Shown here: positions 5,845 to 6,229 of the stretch, one piece after another
Layout: each line of letters starts with the position of its first letter
Numbering within the stretch: the stretch's first letter is position 1
Assembly (NCBI GenBank): GCA_030669465.1
Contig: DAOVDN010000075.1
Coordinates: 1 to 6,229 of the forward strand
Direction: 5' to 3'
Source of the DNA: Desulfobacterales bacterium
Lineage (GTDB): Bacteria; Desulfobacterota; Desulfobacteria; Desulfobacterales; ETH-SRB1
Length of the DNA: 6,229 nt
Made by a program: the position numbers and the translations under genes
The notes under the pieces: generated by a model
Told to the model about the DNA's origin: nothing
What the model saw: the letters and a program-made list of their open reading frames with translations, nothing else
Database searches by the model: none

Positions 5845-5861
5845 CTGGCATACTTCCTGCT
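5845..5861 (+). promoter_or_regulatory. Weak sigma54-like -24/-12 match
   Basis: CTGGCA (5845-5850) and TGC (5858-5860) put the GG and GC dinucleotides at the required 10-base separation. Several other consensus positions are missed. It would give a leader of about 90 bases to the gene at 5961. Such matches arise often by chance. Confidence 0.2.
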
Positions 5862-5948
5862 GCATATATGGATTATCGTTGGGTTCAGGACGTTGAGGAA
5901 TTAGATAGAGGACCGCAAGGAACATGTAAATGAGTTAATCAAACAAAA

Positions 5949-5956
5949 AAGGAGGA
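5949..5956 (+). promoter_or_regulatory. Strong ribosome-binding site (AAGGAGGA)
   Basis: Near-perfect anti-Shine-Dalgarno complement, with the GGAGG core five bases from the ATG at 5961. This is the main reason to accept the short gene that follows. Confidence 0.8.
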
Positions 5957-5960
5957 AGAC

Positions 5961-6116
5961 ATGAAGAGGTTTTTTTTAGCGCTGTTCTTGGTGGGTCTGG
6001 CAATCAGCATTGCAGGAACGTCTGCTGTCTATGCCATATCCGAGCAGGATATCATGGACAGACTGGAAGGGTCAGTGCCCATCATTTTTGCCGATAACAT
6101 GTTGAAACGATGTTGA
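5961..6116 (+). CDS. Small exported peptide with signal sequence, possibly a truncated gene
   Basis: Fifty-one residues. It opens MKRFFLALFLVGLAISIAGT, a textbook Sec signal (two positive residues, a hydrophobic core of about 16) with a likely cleavage after AVYA (residue 25). The mature part would be only about 26 residues: ISEQDIMDRLEGSVPI, then IFADNMLKRC. The start ISEQDIMDRLE is the kind of opening seen where an exported protein with an N-terminal coiled coil begins, such as some porins, so this may be the stub of a longer gene. I cannot find a continuation in the other frames before the repeat at 6143. It could equally be a genuine small periplasmic peptide. The strong Shine-Dalgarno favours expression. 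It is not recognised as any named family. Confidence 0.65.
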   Translation: MKRFFLALFLVGLAISIAGTSAVYAISEQDIMDRLEGSVPIIFADNMLKRC

Positions 6117-6142
6117 TATAGCTTAGGATCAATAATTCTCAC

Positions 6143-6202
6143 GCAAAGTCGCAAAGCCCGCAAAGAACAAAAAAGAAAACTTTAGCGACTTAGCGCCTTT
6201 GC
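6143..6202. repeat. Imperfect inverted repeat of CGCAAAG-type units
   Basis: The left arm (6143-6165) has three GCAAAG cores. The reverse complement of the right arm (6180-6202) matches it at 17 of 23 positions. The loop is 14 bases and purine-rich. It lies between the stop at 6116 and the Shine-Dalgarno at 6205, so it forms most of that gap and could fold in the message. No target duplication is visible. Confidence 0.65.
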
Positions 6203-6204
6203 AT

Positions 6205-6212
6205 AAGGAGGA
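6205..6212 (+). promoter_or_regulatory. Strong ribosome-binding site (AAGGAGGA) for the gene at the right edge
   Basis: The same core as the site at 5949, here 10 bases from GGAGG to the ATG at 6222. It begins two bases after the inverted repeat. Confidence 0.65.
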
Positions 6213-6221
6213 ACATTTATT

Positions 6222-6229
6222 ATGCGAAA
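6222..6229 (+). CDS. Start of a further plus-strand gene (only first codons visible)
   Basis: ATG CGA AA, preceded by a strong Shine-Dalgarno. Only two complete codons are in the window, so no product can be named. It shares strand and ribosome-site style with the 51-residue peptide gene and may be co-transcribed with it. Confidence 0.5.

Larger units (their letters stand above)
5301..5960. other. Gene-poor region between divergent argS and the right-hand genes
   Basis: I see no convincing protein gene in these 660 bases. It contains a possible promoter and terminator pair, an interspersed repeat, a TGTCCA dyad and a strong Shine-Dalgarno at the right end. The longest plus-strand frame (to 5715) translates through the repeat and lacks a family resemblance. 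A shorter frame (5796-5933, TTG start, 45 residues, with PYRQYTFAGILPAAYMDYRW) could be a gene remnant, but I cannot identify it. Base composition looks heterogeneous, with an A/T-rich part at about 5655-5800. Confidence 0.6.

Noticed and set aside
5796..5933. 45-residue frame with a TTG start (PYRQYTFAGILPAAYMDYRW)
   Set aside because: Mildly protein-like, but no ribosome site, no recognised family and very short; noted only as a possible remnant.

Overview
The window looks like a chromosomal segment of a Desulfobacterota (deltaproteobacterial, sulfate-reducer-type) genome. I infer this from the gene order argS / SPOR-domain protein / gatC / gatA on one strand, from the style of the small gene downstream of gatA, and from intergenic regions full of short-period repeats of the CACGAAG, CACCAAGA, CGCAAAG and GAACATC kinds. 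The taxonomic call is recall plus inference; no marker gene proves it.

Layout, read on the minus strand from right to left. argS (arginyl-tRNA synthetase, 5196 to 3529) has a plausible sigma70 promoter at 5272-5300. A 493-base gap follows, very unlike the 1-base and overlapping junctions further on. It holds a 334-base non-coding element (3175-3508) with 26-base terminal inverted repeats and a perfect 8-base flanking duplication, which is the signature of a transposed MITE. Next to it lies an 81-base inverted repeat whose arms are themselves 7-4-7 direct repeats, and one arm overlaps the -35 of a strong promoter (TTGAGA, 16 bases, TATAAT). That promoter should drive the SPOR protein (3035 to 2349), gatC (2352 to 2065) and gatA (2063 to 603), which are tightly coupled. 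Further on comes a GxxExxY-family protein gene (553 to 182) enclosed in a 29-base inverted repeat (151-179 and 564-592) like a one-gene cassette, then the start of a conserved small hypothetical gene that runs off the left edge.

To the right of argS, 5301-5960 has no convincing gene. It holds a possible plus-strand promoter with a downstream hairpin-plus-T-run (a candidate small RNA), an interspersed CATTGCGAG-type repeat and a TGTCCA dyad. At the right edge two plus-strand genes with strong Shine-Dalgarno sites begin: a 51-residue exported peptide (5961-6116) and a second gene of which only the first codons are visible (6222 onward). An imperfect inverted repeat lies between them.

Functionally the core is aminoacyl-tRNA supply: ArgS charges tRNA-Arg, and GatA with GatC form two thirds of the GatCAB amidotransferase that converts Glu-tRNA-Gln and/or Asp-tRNA-Asn to the correct amidated forms. 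GatB is not in the window. The most interesting material is between the genes: the MITE inserted exactly at one arm of a putative promoter dyad, and the inverted-repeat-bounded GxxExxY gene whose ribosome-binding site comes from the repeat itself.
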